This document shows positions 7,436 to 16,635 of a DNA stretch of 64,000 nt, one piece after another. This stretch comes from an uncultured Alphaproteobacteria bacterium. Its GTDB lineage: Bacteria > Pseudomonadota > Alphaproteobacteria > Micropepsales > Micropepsaceae. The notes below the pieces were generated by a model, which was not told the DNA's origin, searched no databases, and worked only from the letters and a program-made list of their open reading frames with translations. The stretch is from assembly GCA_902826695.1 (NCBI GenBank), contig CADEFU010000003.1:124001-188000 (forward strand), in the 5' to 3' direction. The first letter of the stretch is position 1; every line of letters starts with the position of its first letter. The position numbers were made by a program, and so were the translations under genes.

Positions 7436-8711
7436 CGAGCGCCCTCAAATACGGTGCAAGAAATTCGAACGTTCGCACGAGCGGTTCCTTCGATCCGGCA
7501 ACGGCCGCAGCCGCTTGCCCTCGTTGCATCGTTTCGATGTCGTTGTCGAGCAGAAAGCGCACGCGCTCCGTCAACTGATCGTTCGCCGTCAAAACTTCGG
7601 CCCCGCCGCCCGCGACGAGCAGCCGGAATATCTCGCGAAAATTGTCGATGTGCGGCCCGCTCAACACTGCGGCCCCAAGCCGCGCCGGCTCGAGCGGGTT
7701 CTGTCCGCCATGCGGTACGAACGACCCGCCCATCACCGCAAGCGGACACAGGCGATAGAGTACGCCGAGCTCGCCCAAGGTGTCGGCGATGTAAAGTTCG
7801 GTGTCGGCCGTCGGCAACTCGCCCTTCGACCGCTGCGCCACACGGAACAACCCCTCAAGCGATGCTGCAATCTGCGCCCCACGCTGCGGATGTCGCGGCA
7901 CAATGATGGTGAGCAATCTCGGAAACTGCGCCGACAAATCGCGATGCGTGAACGCCGCCAACTGCTCCTCGCCTTCATGCGTCGAGGCGAGCAGCCACTT
8001 CGGCCTGCTCCCGGTAGCCGACCGAAGCGCGGCAAGCACCTCGGCGTCATACGGCAGCGGGTCGCCGACAAGCTTCAAGTTCCCCGGCACCTCGACATGC
8101 TTCGCGCCAAGCGCCTTCAGCTTCGCCGCAACGTCGTCATCCTGCGCCAGGCAAATGTCGAACGAGTCGAGCAACTCCGCTGCCGCCCGCTTCGCGCGGC
8201 GCCAGTTGCGGAACGAGCTCTCCGACATGCGCGCGTTGACGAGTGCAACGGGAATCCCGCGCTCGCGTGTCTCATAGAGCATGTTCGGCCAAAGCTCGGA
8301 CTCAACCCACAACGCAAGGCTCGGCTTCCAATAGTCCAAGAACGCGCACACCGCGGTCGGCGTATCGACTGGCACGAACTGATGAAACGCGTTCGGCGGC
8401 AACCGCTCGACCATCAACCGCCCCGAAGTCACCGTACCCGTCGTGACCAACACCGCCGCATCCGGTCGCAAGCGCCCAAGCTCGCGAATGAGCGGCAACA
8501 CGGAAACGGACTCGCCCACGCTCGCTGCATGGATCCAAACCAGCGGACCCTTCGGCCGCACGCGCCCCGGCCGGCCCAGCCGCTCGGGCAGACGATCCTC
8601 GTCTTCTTTCCCTTGCGCCAAACGTTGCCGCAGCAACCGCGCCGCCAAAGGCTCGGCGATGCTCGTCATCTTCCGGTAGGTGGACAGCAGTTTCGAGCGC
8701 TTGGTCGCCAT
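7416..8711 (-). CDS. waaA: 3-deoxy-D-manno-octulosonic acid (Kdo) transferase
   Basis: A 431-residue GT30 glycosyltransferase that attaches Kdo to lipid IVA. Recognisable blocks: GPLVWIHAASVGESVSVLPL, VLVTTGTVTSGRL, FHQFVPVDTPTAV, WVESELWPNML, and in the C-terminal half LLASTHEGEEQL, TIIVPRHPQRG and GGSFVPHGGQNPLEPA. The start at 8711 is chosen because ATG there overlaps the TGA of the DUF374 gene (TGATG) and the protein family begins just after it. An upstream open extension to 8927 is out of character and rejected. Whether it adds one or two Kdo units is unknown. Confidence 0.96.
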   Translation of the reverse strand: MATKRSKLLSTYRKMTSIAEPLAARLLRQRLAQGKEDEDRLPERLGRPGRVRPKGPLVWIHAASVGESVSVLPLIRELGRLRPDAAVLVTTGTVTSGRLMVERLPPNAFHQFVPVDTPTAVCAFLDYWKPSLALWVESELWPNMLYETRERGIPVALVNARMSESSFRNWRRAKRAAAELLDSFDICLAQDDDVAAKLKALGAKHVEVPGNLKLVGDPLPYDAEVLAALRSATGSRPKWLLASTHEGEEQLAAFTHRDLSAQFPRLLTIIVPRHPQRGAQIAASLEGLFRVAQRSKGELPTADTELYIADTLGELGVLYRLCPLAVMGGSFVPHGGQNPLEPARLGAAVLSGPHIDNFREIFRLLVAGGGAEVLTANDQLTERVRFLLDNDIETMQRGQAAAAVAGSKEPLVRTFEFLAPYLRALDANARA

Positions 8712-9466
8712 CACGCGACCGCCCCTTGTGTCAGCACCGGCTCCGGTTCCACGGGCGCAACGCCCATGATCTCGTCCGCCTGGTTCGTAACCGCAGTAAG
8801 CGCATCTTCCACGCCTGCGCGCGCGGCTTCGAGCGCAGCACCCTCCGCGGCGCGCGGTACAAAGATAGGCTCGCCCCAAACGATCACGCCGCGCGAGAAG
8901 GGCAGGGGAAGTACGAAGCGATCCCATGTGCTAAAAACGATGCGCGAGCGAGCGCTGAAACTGCAGGGCATGATCGGCACGCCCGATACCCGCGCGACGG
9001 TGACGATCCCATCCGTTGCGCGCATACGCGGACCCCGTGGCCCATCCGGTGTGATGCCGACATACCCGTTCGCCTTCAGCGTCTTCAGCATCCCGCGCAA
9101 TGCAGCCGCTCCGCCGCGATCCTTTGTCGACCCAGGCTTCGCCGCCGACCCGCGCACGGTGCCGTGTCCAAAATACCCGATCGCGCGCGCGATCAACTCG
9201 CCGTCGCGATGCATGGAAATCAGCATCTGGATCTTCGATGTCGTCGGCCACATCGCCGGCAAGATCAGCATCCGCCCATGCCAGAACGAGATGATGAACG
9301 GCTTGCCCTCGCGCCACAGACGTTCGGCTGTTCCGGCATTGCGGATCTCCCACCGCCCCGTGGACCAAGCGATCCAAATGTATTGCGCCAGCAACCAGCA
9401 ACCGATGTTGCGCACGGTTTCGGACTTACGGATACGTCGCCAGAGGTTGTCGAACATATGGCTCAC
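8711..9466 (-). CDS. DUF374 lysophospholipid acyltransferase-like protein
   Basis: A 251-residue protein of the DUF374 branch of the PlsC-like acyltransferases. The blocks FIISFWHGRMLILP, ISMHRDGELIARAIGYFG and GITPDGPRGPRM match; the HGR is where other members have the HxxxxD motif. These genes sit next to waaA in many alphaproteobacteria and are presumed to act in lipid A or envelope lipid acylation, but the reaction is not established. It overlaps the ABC transporter by 4 bp and waaA by 1 bp. Met4 is an alternative start. Confidence 0.88.
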   Translation of the reverse strand: MSHMFDNLWRRIRKSETVRNIGCWLLAQYIWIAWSTGRWEIRNAGTAERLWREGKPFIISFWHGRMLILPAMWPTTSKIQMLISMHRDGELIARAIGYFGHGTVRGSAAKPGSTKDRGGAAALRGMLKTLKANGYVGITPDGPRGPRMRATDGIVTVARVSGVPIMPCSFSARSRIVFSTWDRFVLPLPFSRGVIVWGEPIFVPRAAEGAALEAARAGVEDALTAVTNQADEIMGVAPVEPEPVLTQGAVA

Positions 9467-11265
9467 TCAGCCACCGCGGCCGGTGCGGGCCGGTTCTCTG
9501 CGCTGCGATAGAGCCGCGCATAGACACCATTGCGCGCCAGAAGCTCGCCATGCGTTCCCTGCTCGACGATGCGTCCGTGCTCAAGCACAACGATCTTGTC
9601 GGCATCGACAATCGTCGAGAGCCTGTGCGCAATCACCAGCGTCGTTCGATCCTTCATCAGCTCGGCCAGCGCCGCCTGCACTGCGCGCTCGCTCTCATTG
9701 TCGAGAGCTGAGGTTGCCTCGTCGAGCAGCAAGATCGGCGCGTTCTTCAACACGGCTCGTGCAATCGCAATCCGCTGCCGCTGCCCGCCGGACAGGCGCA
9801 CACCCGCTTCCCCGACTTTCGTTTCATAGCCATCCGGCAGCGCTGCCACGAAGTCATGTGCCGCTGCGGCTCGCGCGGCCGCTTCGATCTCCGCCCGCGA
9901 CGCTCCGGGTTTGCCGCCGCCGATATTGTCGGCAATCGACTCATCGAACAGAAACGGCTCTTGCGTCACCAGTGCGATGGCGTCGCGAAGCGAGGACACC
10001 GTCACCTGGCGAATATCTTGCCCGTCGATCTCGATCGCGCCGCCAGTAACGTCATAAAAGCGCAAGATCAAATTGAGCATGGTGCTCTTGCCGCCACCCG
10101 ACGGCCCGACCAACGCAACGGTCTTACCCGCCGGCACCTCGATCGTGACATGATCCAGCGTCGAGATCGGCGCTTGCGCGTACGCGAACGAGACGTCCTT
10201 GAACGCAAGGCTTGCCCGCCGCGGGGCGGGAGCGAGCTTCAACGCGGTGGTGGTCGTGTCCGCAATCGCGCTCTTCGCATCGAGCAGATCATACGACCGC
10301 TCTGCCGCCGCCGACCCCTCCGAAAGCGCGGTCCAGAAATTCGAGAGCGAGCGGATCGACTGATACGCCAGCATCATCGCCGCCATAAACGACGCCATGC
10401 TGCCAGTGTCGATGCTCAACGCTGCCGCGGCGTAGATGACGCCAGCGACGCCCGCACCCGCCAACACCTCGGCCGCGGGCGTAGCGGAAGCACGCGCGCG
10501 TGCACCCTTGAACAGGTGCTTCATCCGGTCGCCAATGATCTGCGTCCCACGCGCAATCGCATGTTCTTCCATACGGTACGCCTTCACGACGCGCCGCCCG
10601 TCGAGCGTTTCCGACAGATGAGTGGCAAGATCTCCCGTCGATTCCATGCCGCGGATAGCGGCTTTGCTCGTCTTACGGCCGAGATTGAGCGTGTAAAGAG
10701 CCGCAATCGGCAGAACCGACGCCAACACCGCGGCAAGCCGCCAGTCTTGGATGAACATCACGGCCATCAGCGCAAGGATTGTGAACACGTCGCGAATGGC
10801 GCCTTGCATCGAACGCGTGACGCTCTCGCGGATCAGCGTCGCATCGTTCAAGAACTTCGAGGCAAACTGGCCGGAGTGTACCTGGTTCAGTCGCGCCAGG
10901 TCGTAGCGTGTGACCTTCGAAAACATCGCGACCTGCAAGTCATTGATGACGCCCAGACTCACCCGCGCGAGCAACGTACCGCTGAAGTACGAGATGAGGG
11001 CTTTCGCAGCCATGATCGCGAACAGCCCGCCGCTGATCCATGTGGCAAGCTGCATGTCGATCTGCTGTCCGGGCGCTCGAACGAAAAGTCCGTTGATGAC
11101 GTCTTTGATCCAGTAGGCGAGCAGACCGGTGAGTCCGGCCTCCGCCAGCATCAGCACGACGATGACCGCGACCAGCGGCCAATAAGGCCGCACGAAATCG
11201 CGCGCGAGCCGAATGAGCGGCCGCGCTTTCGCCGGACTTGTTGTAGGTGGCGTGTTCATATTCAC
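9463..11265 (-). CDS. MsbA-like ABC transporter (fused permease and ATPase)
   Basis: A 600-residue half transporter. Six transmembrane segments lie within residues 25-310 (ABC exporter type I fold). The ATPase domain follows with Walker A GPSGGGKST, signature LSGGQRQR, Walker B ILLLDEATSALD and the His switch in VIAHRLS. The position directly upstream of DUF374, waaA and lpxK suggests it flips lipid A core or a related lipid across the inner membrane, as MsbA does. That assignment is inferred from context, since exporters of this type also move peptides and drugs. Confidence 0.9.
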   Translation of the reverse strand: MNMNTPPTTSPAKARPLIRLARDFVRPYWPLVAVIVVLMLAEAGLTGLLAYWIKDVINGLFVRAPGQQIDMQLATWISGGLFAIMAAKALISYFSGTLLARVSLGVINDLQVAMFSKVTRYDLARLNQVHSGQFASKFLNDATLIRESVTRSMQGAIRDVFTILALMAVMFIQDWRLAAVLASVLPIAALYTLNLGRKTSKAAIRGMESTGDLATHLSETLDGRRVVKAYRMEEHAIARGTQIIGDRMKHLFKGARARASATPAAEVLAGAGVAGVIYAAAALSIDTGSMASFMAAMMLAYQSIRSLSNFWTALSEGSAAAERSYDLLDAKSAIADTTTTALKLAPAPRRASLAFKDVSFAYAQAPISTLDHVTIEVPAGKTVALVGPSGGGKSTMLNLILRFYDVTGGAIEIDGQDIRQVTVSSLRDAIALVTQEPFLFDESIADNIGGGKPGASRAEIEAAARAAAAHDFVAALPDGYETKVGEAGVRLSGGQRQRIAIARAVLKNAPILLLDEATSALDNESERAVQAALAELMKDRTTLVIAHRLSTIVDADKIVVLEHGRIVEQGTHGELLARNGVYARLYRSAENRPAPAAVAE

Positions 11266-11358
11266 GCGATCAGCTATGCCGCCCCTCGAGACACCTCAAA
11301 AGAGAGGCAAAACTATCATGCAGACAAGGGGTTAACCACACTATCCGCCTACGGATGG

Positions 11359-11676
11359 TTACTTGCCACGCCCCGGTTTTGCGCCCTTTCCACCGGTCTT
11401 TGCGGCTGTCCTTTTCCGCGGAGTGAGCTTGGCCATCACTTCCTTCGCGTAGGCCGCGGTCTCCTCGGGCTGAAGCAGGTCGTGTAAGTGCACCACGAAG
11501 TAGCGCATATGTGCATTGTCGACGGTCGCTTGCGCGGCGGACTTCCACGCATCGCGCGCACTCGCGAAGTTCGGAAAGATCCCGACGAAATGGACCTTGG
11601 AAAGGTCGCGAAACTCAACCTTGTTGAGCGCCGTCAACTCACCGCCAAATACCAAATGCAACAACTGCTTCGCCAT
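11359..11676 (-). CDS. DUF4170 family protein
   Basis: A 105-residue protein. HLVFGGELTALNKVEFRDLS, VHFVGIFPNFASARDAWKSA and the MRYFVVHLHDLLQPEE block match DUF4170, a small alphaproteobacterial family. The last 25 residues are Lys/Gly-rich and basic, probably disordered. No signal peptide. The family is recurrently next to lipid A genes and the inositol phosphatase-like gene seen here, but no function is known. Separated from the transporter by 93 bp, so it may have its own terminator or a promoter between. Confidence 0.88.
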   Translation of the reverse strand: MAKQLLHLVFGGELTALNKVEFRDLSKVHFVGIFPNFASARDAWKSAAQATVDNAHMRYFVVHLHDLLQPEETAAYAKEVMAKLTPRKRTAAKTGGKGAKPGRGK

Positions 11677-11736
11677 GACCCACCCATTAAGAGGAAGAGG
11701 GCGCGTGATGACGCAAGCGGGTGGTGCGCGTCAAGA

Positions 11737-12531
11737 CTATGGCAGCCGTATCGCTCCCGTGCGCGTCAAAATCGCCGCGTGCATCGCCGGCCCCGCGCAG
11801 ATCAGCGAGCGGTGGAGCGGTGTTGGCTGATTGTAGGCAAGCTTCGCGCCCGAATGTAGCGTCGCCAATCCGCCCGCCTCCTCGACGATCAACGTCCCCG
11901 CCGCAGAGTCCCATTCATGCTTCGACGACAATGCCATCATCGCGTCATAAGTCCCGTTCGCAACCAGGGCCATCCGGTATGCAATCGACGCCCGTTTGCC
12001 TAAATCCATCGTCGGCCAGGGCGTCGGCCAAGCGGGGTGCTTAATCACATCCTGCGCGACCAGCATGCGGCAGCCTTCTAGCGCCGCCCGCTCGGTCACC
12101 CGGATAGCGGCATCATTCAAAGTCGCGCCGCCGCCACGCGCCGCGGCAAACATTTCCTCCGTCAACGGGTTGTAGATCGCCGCAGCGACTGGCACCCCGC
12201 CTTCGATCACCGCCGCGCAGATCGTGAACTCCGGCTTGCGCTTGATGAAGGCGAGTGTGCCGTCGATCGGATCGACCACGAAAACCCGCGTCTTCGAAAG
12301 CCGCTCTGTGTTGTCCGCACTCTCCTCCGACAGCCACCCATAGTCTGCCCGCGCGGCGCACAACCGCTCCCGCAGAAATTTGTCGACGGCGAGATCAGTC
12401 TCCGTAACCGGATTTCCCTTCGACTTCTCCCAAGATTTCGAAACGCCCTCAAACCCCGCGCGTGCAATCGCACCCGCCTCGCGGACGGCGGTGACAAGCA
12501 AATCGCGATCGATTGTGTGAGCGTGTATCAA
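11737..12531 (-). CDS. Inositol monophosphatase-family / 3'(2'),5'-bisphosphate nucleotidase-like
   Basis: A 264-residue Mg-dependent, Li-sensitive type phosphatase. The metal-binding DPIDGT motif is in VVDPIDGTLAF. A second signature, KHEWDSAAGTLIVEEAGG, carries the WDxAAG element. The preceding Glu-rich part (ETDLAVDKFLRERL, GWLSEES) also fits. Substrates in this family include inositol phosphates, fructose bisphosphate and PAP (CysQ). CysQ-like activity is the usual annotation for alphaproteobacterial homologues in this gene order, but sequence alone does not decide it. It lies between pmbA and DUF4170 on the same strand. Confidence 0.88.
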   Translation of the reverse strand: MIHAHTIDRDLLVTAVREAGAIARAGFEGVSKSWEKSKGNPVTETDLAVDKFLRERLCAARADYGWLSEESADNTERLSKTRVFVVDPIDGTLAFIKRKPEFTICAAVIEGGVPVAAAIYNPLTEEMFAAARGGGATLNDAAIRVTERAALEGCRMLVAQDVIKHPAWPTPWPTMDLGKRASIAYRMALVANGTYDAMMALSSKHEWDSAAGTLIVEEAGGLATLHSGAKLAYNQPTPLHRSLICAGPAMHAAILTRTGAIRLP

Positions 12532-12573
12532 GTTGATCCGTTCTGTTTGGCTGCTCGGAAATCAGGAAGCGAA

Positions 12574-13908
12574 CTAACTCCCGGCAACCGTCATCCCCTC
12601 GATCCTGAGGGTCGGTGCATTGGTGCCGTACTTGAAGATCAAATCGTTCGCCGGTCGGATCTTTGCGAAAATGTCGTTCAAGTTCCCTGCAATCGTAACC
12701 TCACTCACCGCATAGGTGATCTTCCCATTCTCAATCCAGAAGCCCGAGGCACCACGGCTATAGTCGCCGGTCACGCCGTTGACGCCCATGCCGATCAGTT
12801 CGGTGACGTAAAAGCCTTCTTTGATGTCGGCGATAAGCTGCTCCGGCGTTTCCTTCCCCGGCACCAGGTAAAGGTTCGACGTCGAAGGCGAGGGCGGCCC
12901 ACCTGTGCCGCGCGCCGCGTGCCCGGTCGAGGTCAATCCCAGCTGCCGCGCCGACGCGCTGTCGAGCAGCCATGTCTTGAGCACACCGTCTTCGACCAAA
13001 TTCATCGCGCGGTTCGCAACACCTTCGCCATCGAACGGTTTGGAGCGAACGCCGCGCACCAAATGCGGATCGTCGACAATACGCGTGCCTTCAGGAAATA
13101 CACGCTGCCCCATCTTCGACTTGAGGAACGACGTCCCGCGCGCAATCGACACGCCGTTGATGGCTCCCGCCAAATGCCCCACGATGCTGTTCGACACGCG
13201 GGGGTCGTAGACGACAGGCACAGCCTGCGATTTCACCTTGCGCGGATTGAGCCGCCGCAAGGTCCGCATCGCCGCCTCGTGCCCCACCTTCTGCGGGTCT
13301 GCAAGATCGGCCACATGATGCGCGGATGAGAACTCGTAGTCGCGCTCCATCCCCGTGCCTTCACCTGCAAGCACGCTCACCGAAACCGATACGCTCGTGG
13401 AAGCATAGGAACCCGCAAACCCCTCGCTGGTCGCGAGCGCGACCGCGCCGCGTCCCCAACCGGCGCTCGCACCCTCGCTGTTCGTGATGCCTTCGACTTC
13501 GCGCGCGGCACCCTCGCAGTTGCGCGCAAGCTCGACGAGCCGCTCCGACGACGGCTCAAGCTTGTCCTCAAGATCGAGCTCAGGCCACTTTTTCGCGAGC
13601 AGCTCCCGCGCTGCAAGCCCGCAATAAGGGTCCTCCGGCGTCGTGCGCGCCATCGCGACGGCGCGCTCGGCCAATTGATCCAACGCTTGCACCGACAAGT
13701 CGGTCGACGACACGGCGGCCTGCTTCTTGCCGATAAAGACGCGCAAGCCCAGATCGCTCGACTCCGACCGCTCGACCTCTTCGAGCTTACCAAGCCGGTA
13801 CGACACGCCCGACGAGATCGAATCGAACACGACGGCATCCGCAGCGTCGGCGCCAAGGCGCTTGGCCTTTGCAATCAGATCCGTGATCAAGTTCAGCCGG
13901 TCGGTCAT
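12574..13908 (-). CDS. pmbA: TldE/PmbA subunit of the TldD/TldE metalloprotease
   Basis: A 444-residue protein. TldE pairs with TldD to form a protease that clips unfolded peptides and matures some modified peptides. Family blocks visible: DAVVFDSISSGVSYRLGKLE, SSDLGLRVFIGKKQA, the central NGVSIARGTSFLKSKMG, GTGGPPSPSTSNLYLVPG and GVTGDYSRGASGFWIENG. TldE lacks the HExxxH site, as here. The ATG at 13908 begins the family sequence; a longer open frame upstream is not homologous-looking. The catalytic partner tldD is at 31225-32649, not adjacent. It heads the lipid A cluster. Confidence 0.94.
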   Translation of the reverse strand: MTDRLNLITDLIAKAKRLGADAADAVVFDSISSGVSYRLGKLEEVERSESSDLGLRVFIGKKQAAVSSTDLSVQALDQLAERAVAMARTTPEDPYCGLAARELLAKKWPELDLEDKLEPSSERLVELARNCEGAAREVEGITNSEGASAGWGRGAVALATSEGFAGSYASTSVSVSVSVLAGEGTGMERDYEFSSAHHVADLADPQKVGHEAAMRTLRRLNPRKVKSQAVPVVYDPRVSNSIVGHLAGAINGVSIARGTSFLKSKMGQRVFPEGTRIVDDPHLVRGVRSKPFDGEGVANRAMNLVEDGVLKTWLLDSASARQLGLTSTGHAARGTGGPPSPSTSNLYLVPGKETPEQLIADIKEGFYVTELIGMGVNGVTGDYSRGASGFWIENGKITYAVSEVTIAGNLNDIFAKIRPANDLIFKYGTNAPTLRIEGMTVAGS

Positions 13909-14030
13909 CGAAGCACCCTTTTGTTGGCGGCGAATGAACCCTCGGGGGTGTCGCCCGTCAAGGCTGCGCGCCTTGCACGTTTCCGCCAAAACTGATCCCC
14001 TCAGCCGTCGTAACATGGGACGAAACCGGC

Positions 14031-14606
14031 GTGGCTCAAGGCTTCGCGCTATTCGACACAGCCATCGGCACCTGCGCCATCGCCTGGGGCCCGGCCGGCA
14101 TTCTGGGCACGAGCCTGCCCTCGAAGAATGCCGCAGCCAGCCGCGCACATTTGGATAAGCGTTTTCCCGATGCCCTCGAAGCGCCGCCGCCGCCCGCTGT
14201 GCAAGCGGTGATCGACGACATCGTCGCGTTGCTCGAAGGCGAAAAGCGCGATCTGAAAAGCGCACCGCTCGACTACACGGGGCTTGCCGACTTCCACCGC
14301 CGCGCCTTCGACCTCGCCCGCACGATTCTCCCCGGCGAAGTGATCACCTACGGCGAGTTCGCCAAGCGCCTCGGCGACCCCGGCGCCGCGCGTGCCGTCG
14401 GCCAAGCGATGGGCGCGAACCCGTTCCCCATCATCGTCCCCTGCCACCGCGTCCTCGCGTCCGGCGGCAAGACCGGTGGCTTCTCCGCCCCCTTGGGGCT
14501 CGAGACGAAAATGCAAATGCTCACGATCGAGCGAGCCAAACTCGACGACAAACCCTCGCTCTTCGACGACCTCCCGCTCGCGGCGAAACCGCGTCAGAAA
14601 CGCTAG
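14031..14606 (+). CDS. Methylated-DNA--protein-cysteine methyltransferase
   Basis: A 191-residue suicide DNA repair protein that removes alkyl groups from O6-alkylguanine. The active-site motif IVPCHRV places the acceptor at Cys138. The DNA-binding helix region (ILPGEVITYGEFAKRLGDPG, RAVGQAMGANPFP) precedes it. A GTG at 14031 is the best start; the nearby ATG at 14015 is out of frame. The Lys/Arg-rich tail after residue 175 is an extra. The stop lies directly against the convergent methyltransferase gene with no gap. Ogt-type rather than Ada, because there is no N-terminal Ada domain. Confidence 0.92.
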   Translation: MAQGFALFDTAIGTCAIAWGPAGILGTSLPSKNAAASRAHLDKRFPDALEAPPPPAVQAVIDDIVALLEGEKRDLKSAPLDYTGLADFHRRAFDLARTILPGEVITYGEFAKRLGDPGAARAVGQAMGANPFPIIVPCHRVLASGGKTGGFSAPLGLETKMQMLTIERAKLDDKPSLFDDLPLAAKPRQKR

Positions 14607-15245
14607 CTAGGTCACCCGCCAAACTTTGGTGCGTCTGATCTCGCGATCTTCGAGTTCCCGCGTCGTTTGTACGTCGTAGACCGCAAGCTCCGTCATGCCC
14701 TGCGGCAGATAGTTTCGCCCCGGATCGCCGACCAGCACCAACGCACCGCGCCGCGCGAGCCCCTTCAGCCAGTCGAACACGCGCGCCGACATTTCGCGCT
14801 CGTAGCAGACATCGCCGGCGAGCACCGTCTCCCATCCGTCGTCGCGGCCGATCAAGTCCTCATGCGCACAGGTCAGCGCGACGCCGTTCGCTTCGGCATT
14901 CATCGTGGTGGCCGCGATCGCGAACGCATCGACTTCGTTTGCGACGACGTCGCGCGCGCCCGCCTTCATCGCCGCGATCGCCGATAAGCCCGATCCCGTC
15001 GCGAAGTCGAGCACCCGCTTGGCTCTCACCGTCTCCGGGTTGTCGAGCACCCACCGCGCCAATGCCTGGCCGCCCGCCCACGCAAACGCCCAGAACGGTG
15101 GCGGAACGCCCTCGGCCGCAAGCTCTTCCTCCGTCTTGCGCCAGATCGGCACGATCTCGGTCGCGAGGTGCAGCGCGATCTCGGGCACTAGCGGCGGCCG
15201 GATGAGTGCTGTGTTTGCGCGAATGAACGCCGCGGGATCCTTCAC
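14607..15245 (-). CDS. SAM-dependent methyltransferase (ETFB-lysine/nicotinamide N-methylase type)
   Basis: A 212-residue protein with the Rossmann SAM-binding motif I in RVLDFATGSGLSAIAAMKAG, motif II near VANEVDAFA and the LAGDVCYE post-motif. This pattern belongs to the COG3897 protein/nicotinamide N-methyltransferase group; FWAFAWAGGQALARWVLD is also characteristic. The substrate is unknown. The start is GTG at 15245, overlapping the desaturase stop as GTGA, so the genes are translationally coupled. No Met lies in a suitable place. Confidence 0.85.
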   Translation of the reverse strand: MKDPAAFIRANTALIRPPLVPEIALHLATEIVPIWRKTEEELAAEGVPPPFWAFAWAGGQALARWVLDNPETVRAKRVLDFATGSGLSAIAAMKAGARDVVANEVDAFAIAATTMNAEANGVALTCAHEDLIGRDDGWETVLAGDVCYEREMSARVFDWLKGLARRGALVLVGDPGRNYLPQGMTELAVYDVQTTRELEDREIRRTKVWRVT

Positions 15246-16168
15246 GCTGGTTTGCCGGCAGCGAGCCGGAGCACCGCAAGATAGTTCGGTTGAATCTCCA
15301 TCCTCGGCCCGAACCCCTTCGCGAGCAGGAGTTGGTGAAGCTTCGGCAGATTGTAGCAAGGCACCCACATCAAGAGATGATGCTCGACGTGATAGTTCAC
15401 CCAATAGGGCGCCACGAGCGCGCGCCAAGCCAAGTTCGCCTTCGTCGTGCGCGCATTGCGGAACGGATCGTCGTTGTCCGGCACGACCGCGTGCTCCGCA
15501 ATGTTGCGAATGCGCGTGATCAGCGGGAACCAGACGAAGAACGGCAACACCCAAAGCAGGAAGAACACGTACCAGTACCCGAGCGCCGTCAGTGCGACGA
15601 GCAGGCCGAGATTCACCGCAATCGGCCCGCCGAGCCGGTTGAGCCCCTTCTTCACGCCGTCGAACAACGTGCCGCCTTTGACGCTGAAAGCGTTGCGGAA
15701 TTGCGCGACCCGCTGCTTGAAGACGGTCTGCCCGCTCAGGTCGCGGATCACCTTGCGCCGGAAGCTCTCGCGCGTGATCGGAAACGGCGCCGAGAGCACG
15801 AGATCGGGATCGTTTGCCTGCTGCGTATAGCGGTGATGCTTCAGGTGATAGGTACGATAATTGTACAGATCGCTGATCACCGGCCAGGCCAGGAACCACT
15901 GCCCAAGCGCCTCGTTCAACACCCTGTTGTTCGTCAGCACGCCGTGCGCCGCGTCGTGCATGAGGATCGCCAAGCCCAATTGCCGCGCGCCGACGACGAC
16001 AATGCCGATCGCCAACGTCAACGGGTTCGGCCACCAGATAAAGAGCGCCCAAGCCGCGACGACAACGATCCACGCATGCGCCGCGCACCATATCCCGCGC
16101 AAGTCCGAGCGCCTGCGAATGGTCGCAAGTTCGTCCGGCGTCAAGAATTCGGCGGCAGCAAGCGTCAT
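15242..16168 (-). CDS. Membrane fatty acid desaturase family protein
   Basis: A 308-residue integral membrane di-iron enzyme. The three histidine boxes are HDAAHG, HLKHH and HVEHH, separated by transmembrane segments (about 30-75 and 190-225). The family introduces double bonds or hydroxyl groups into acyl lipids or related substrates. The C-terminal CYNLPKLHQLL segment is typical of this clade. Regioselectivity cannot be inferred. Probably first gene of a two-gene minus-strand unit with the methyltransferase; only 9 bp separates it from the MAPEG stop upstream, so all may share a transcript with ubiA. Confidence 0.9.
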   Translation of the reverse strand: MTLAAAEFLTPDELATIRRRSDLRGIWCAAHAWIVVVAAWALFIWWPNPLTLAIGIVVVGARQLGLAILMHDAAHGVLTNNRVLNEALGQWFLAWPVISDLYNYRTYHLKHHRYTQQANDPDLVLSAPFPITRESFRRKVIRDLSGQTVFKQRVAQFRNAFSVKGGTLFDGVKKGLNRLGGPIAVNLGLLVALTALGYWYVFFLLWVLPFFVWFPLITRIRNIAEHAVVPDNDDPFRNARTTKANLAWRALVAPYWVNYHVEHHLLMWVPCYNLPKLHQLLLAKGFGPRMEIQPNYLAVLRLAAGKPA

Positions 16169-16177
16169 GCCGTCAGT

Positions 16178-16624
16178 CTACCACCCCGTCGTGATTCCTG
16201 CACTCTGCAGAATGACGGCCGCCATCACGAGTATCGAGAGCACCTGAACGAGGTAGCAGATGAACCGTAACGTCACCGCTAGGCGCGAGCCCGAAGCCAC
16301 GTGGATGAACGATTGCGCGACACGTGCGTAAAGTACGACGCTCGGCAAAATCTGAAACGCCAAGTCCTGCACCTGCAGGTACACGCCCGCGAGTACCACC
16401 ACACCGAAGAAGGGCAGGTTCTCGCTCACGTTTAGATGCGCCCGGTTGAGGCGCCAGTAGGCGTCGCTTCCGTGCGGCGTTCCCGCCGGGAAGTCGCCAG
16501 GCCCCTTACCCTGCGTCGCGACCTGTGCGAGCCGCCACATCCCAATCGAGATGACGAGCAACAGCCCCCACACTGCAAACAACACAAGCGCCGCCAGCGG
16601 CGGCAAGATCGGCACTCCACTCAT
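16178..16624 (-). CDS. MAPEG family membrane protein
   Basis: A 148-residue protein with about four membrane segments. The block RLNRAHLNVSENLPFFGVVV and the later LPSVVLYARVAQSFIHVASG match the MAPEG family (membrane-associated proteins in eicosanoid and glutathione metabolism). Bacterial members may conjugate glutathione or be structural; the substrate is unknown. The start ATG at 16624 is 11 bp after the ubiA stop. Confidence 0.87.
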   Translation of the reverse strand: MSGVPILPPLAALVLFAVWGLLLVISIGMWRLAQVATQGKGPGDFPAGTPHGSDAYWRLNRAHLNVSENLPFFGVVVLAGVYLQVQDLAFQILPSVVLYARVAQSFIHVASGSRLAVTLRFICYLVQVLSILVMAAVILQSAGITTGW

Positions 16625-16635
16625 GATTGGGCCCC

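Noticed and set aside
7515..10049. Long plus-strand open frame of over 840 codons
   Set aside because: It is the shadow of waaA, DUF374 and the ABC transporter on the other strand; composition is Arg/Pro/Ala-rich and has no domain.
14015..14017. ATG as the start of the alkyltransferase gene
   Set aside because: It is not in frame with the protein; GTG at 14031 is.
14607..16091. Single long protein spanning the methyltransferase and desaturase region
   Set aside because: The upstream part of that frame is antisense-like, low-complexity and overlaps the desaturase in another frame. The real methyltransferase begins at GTG 15245.
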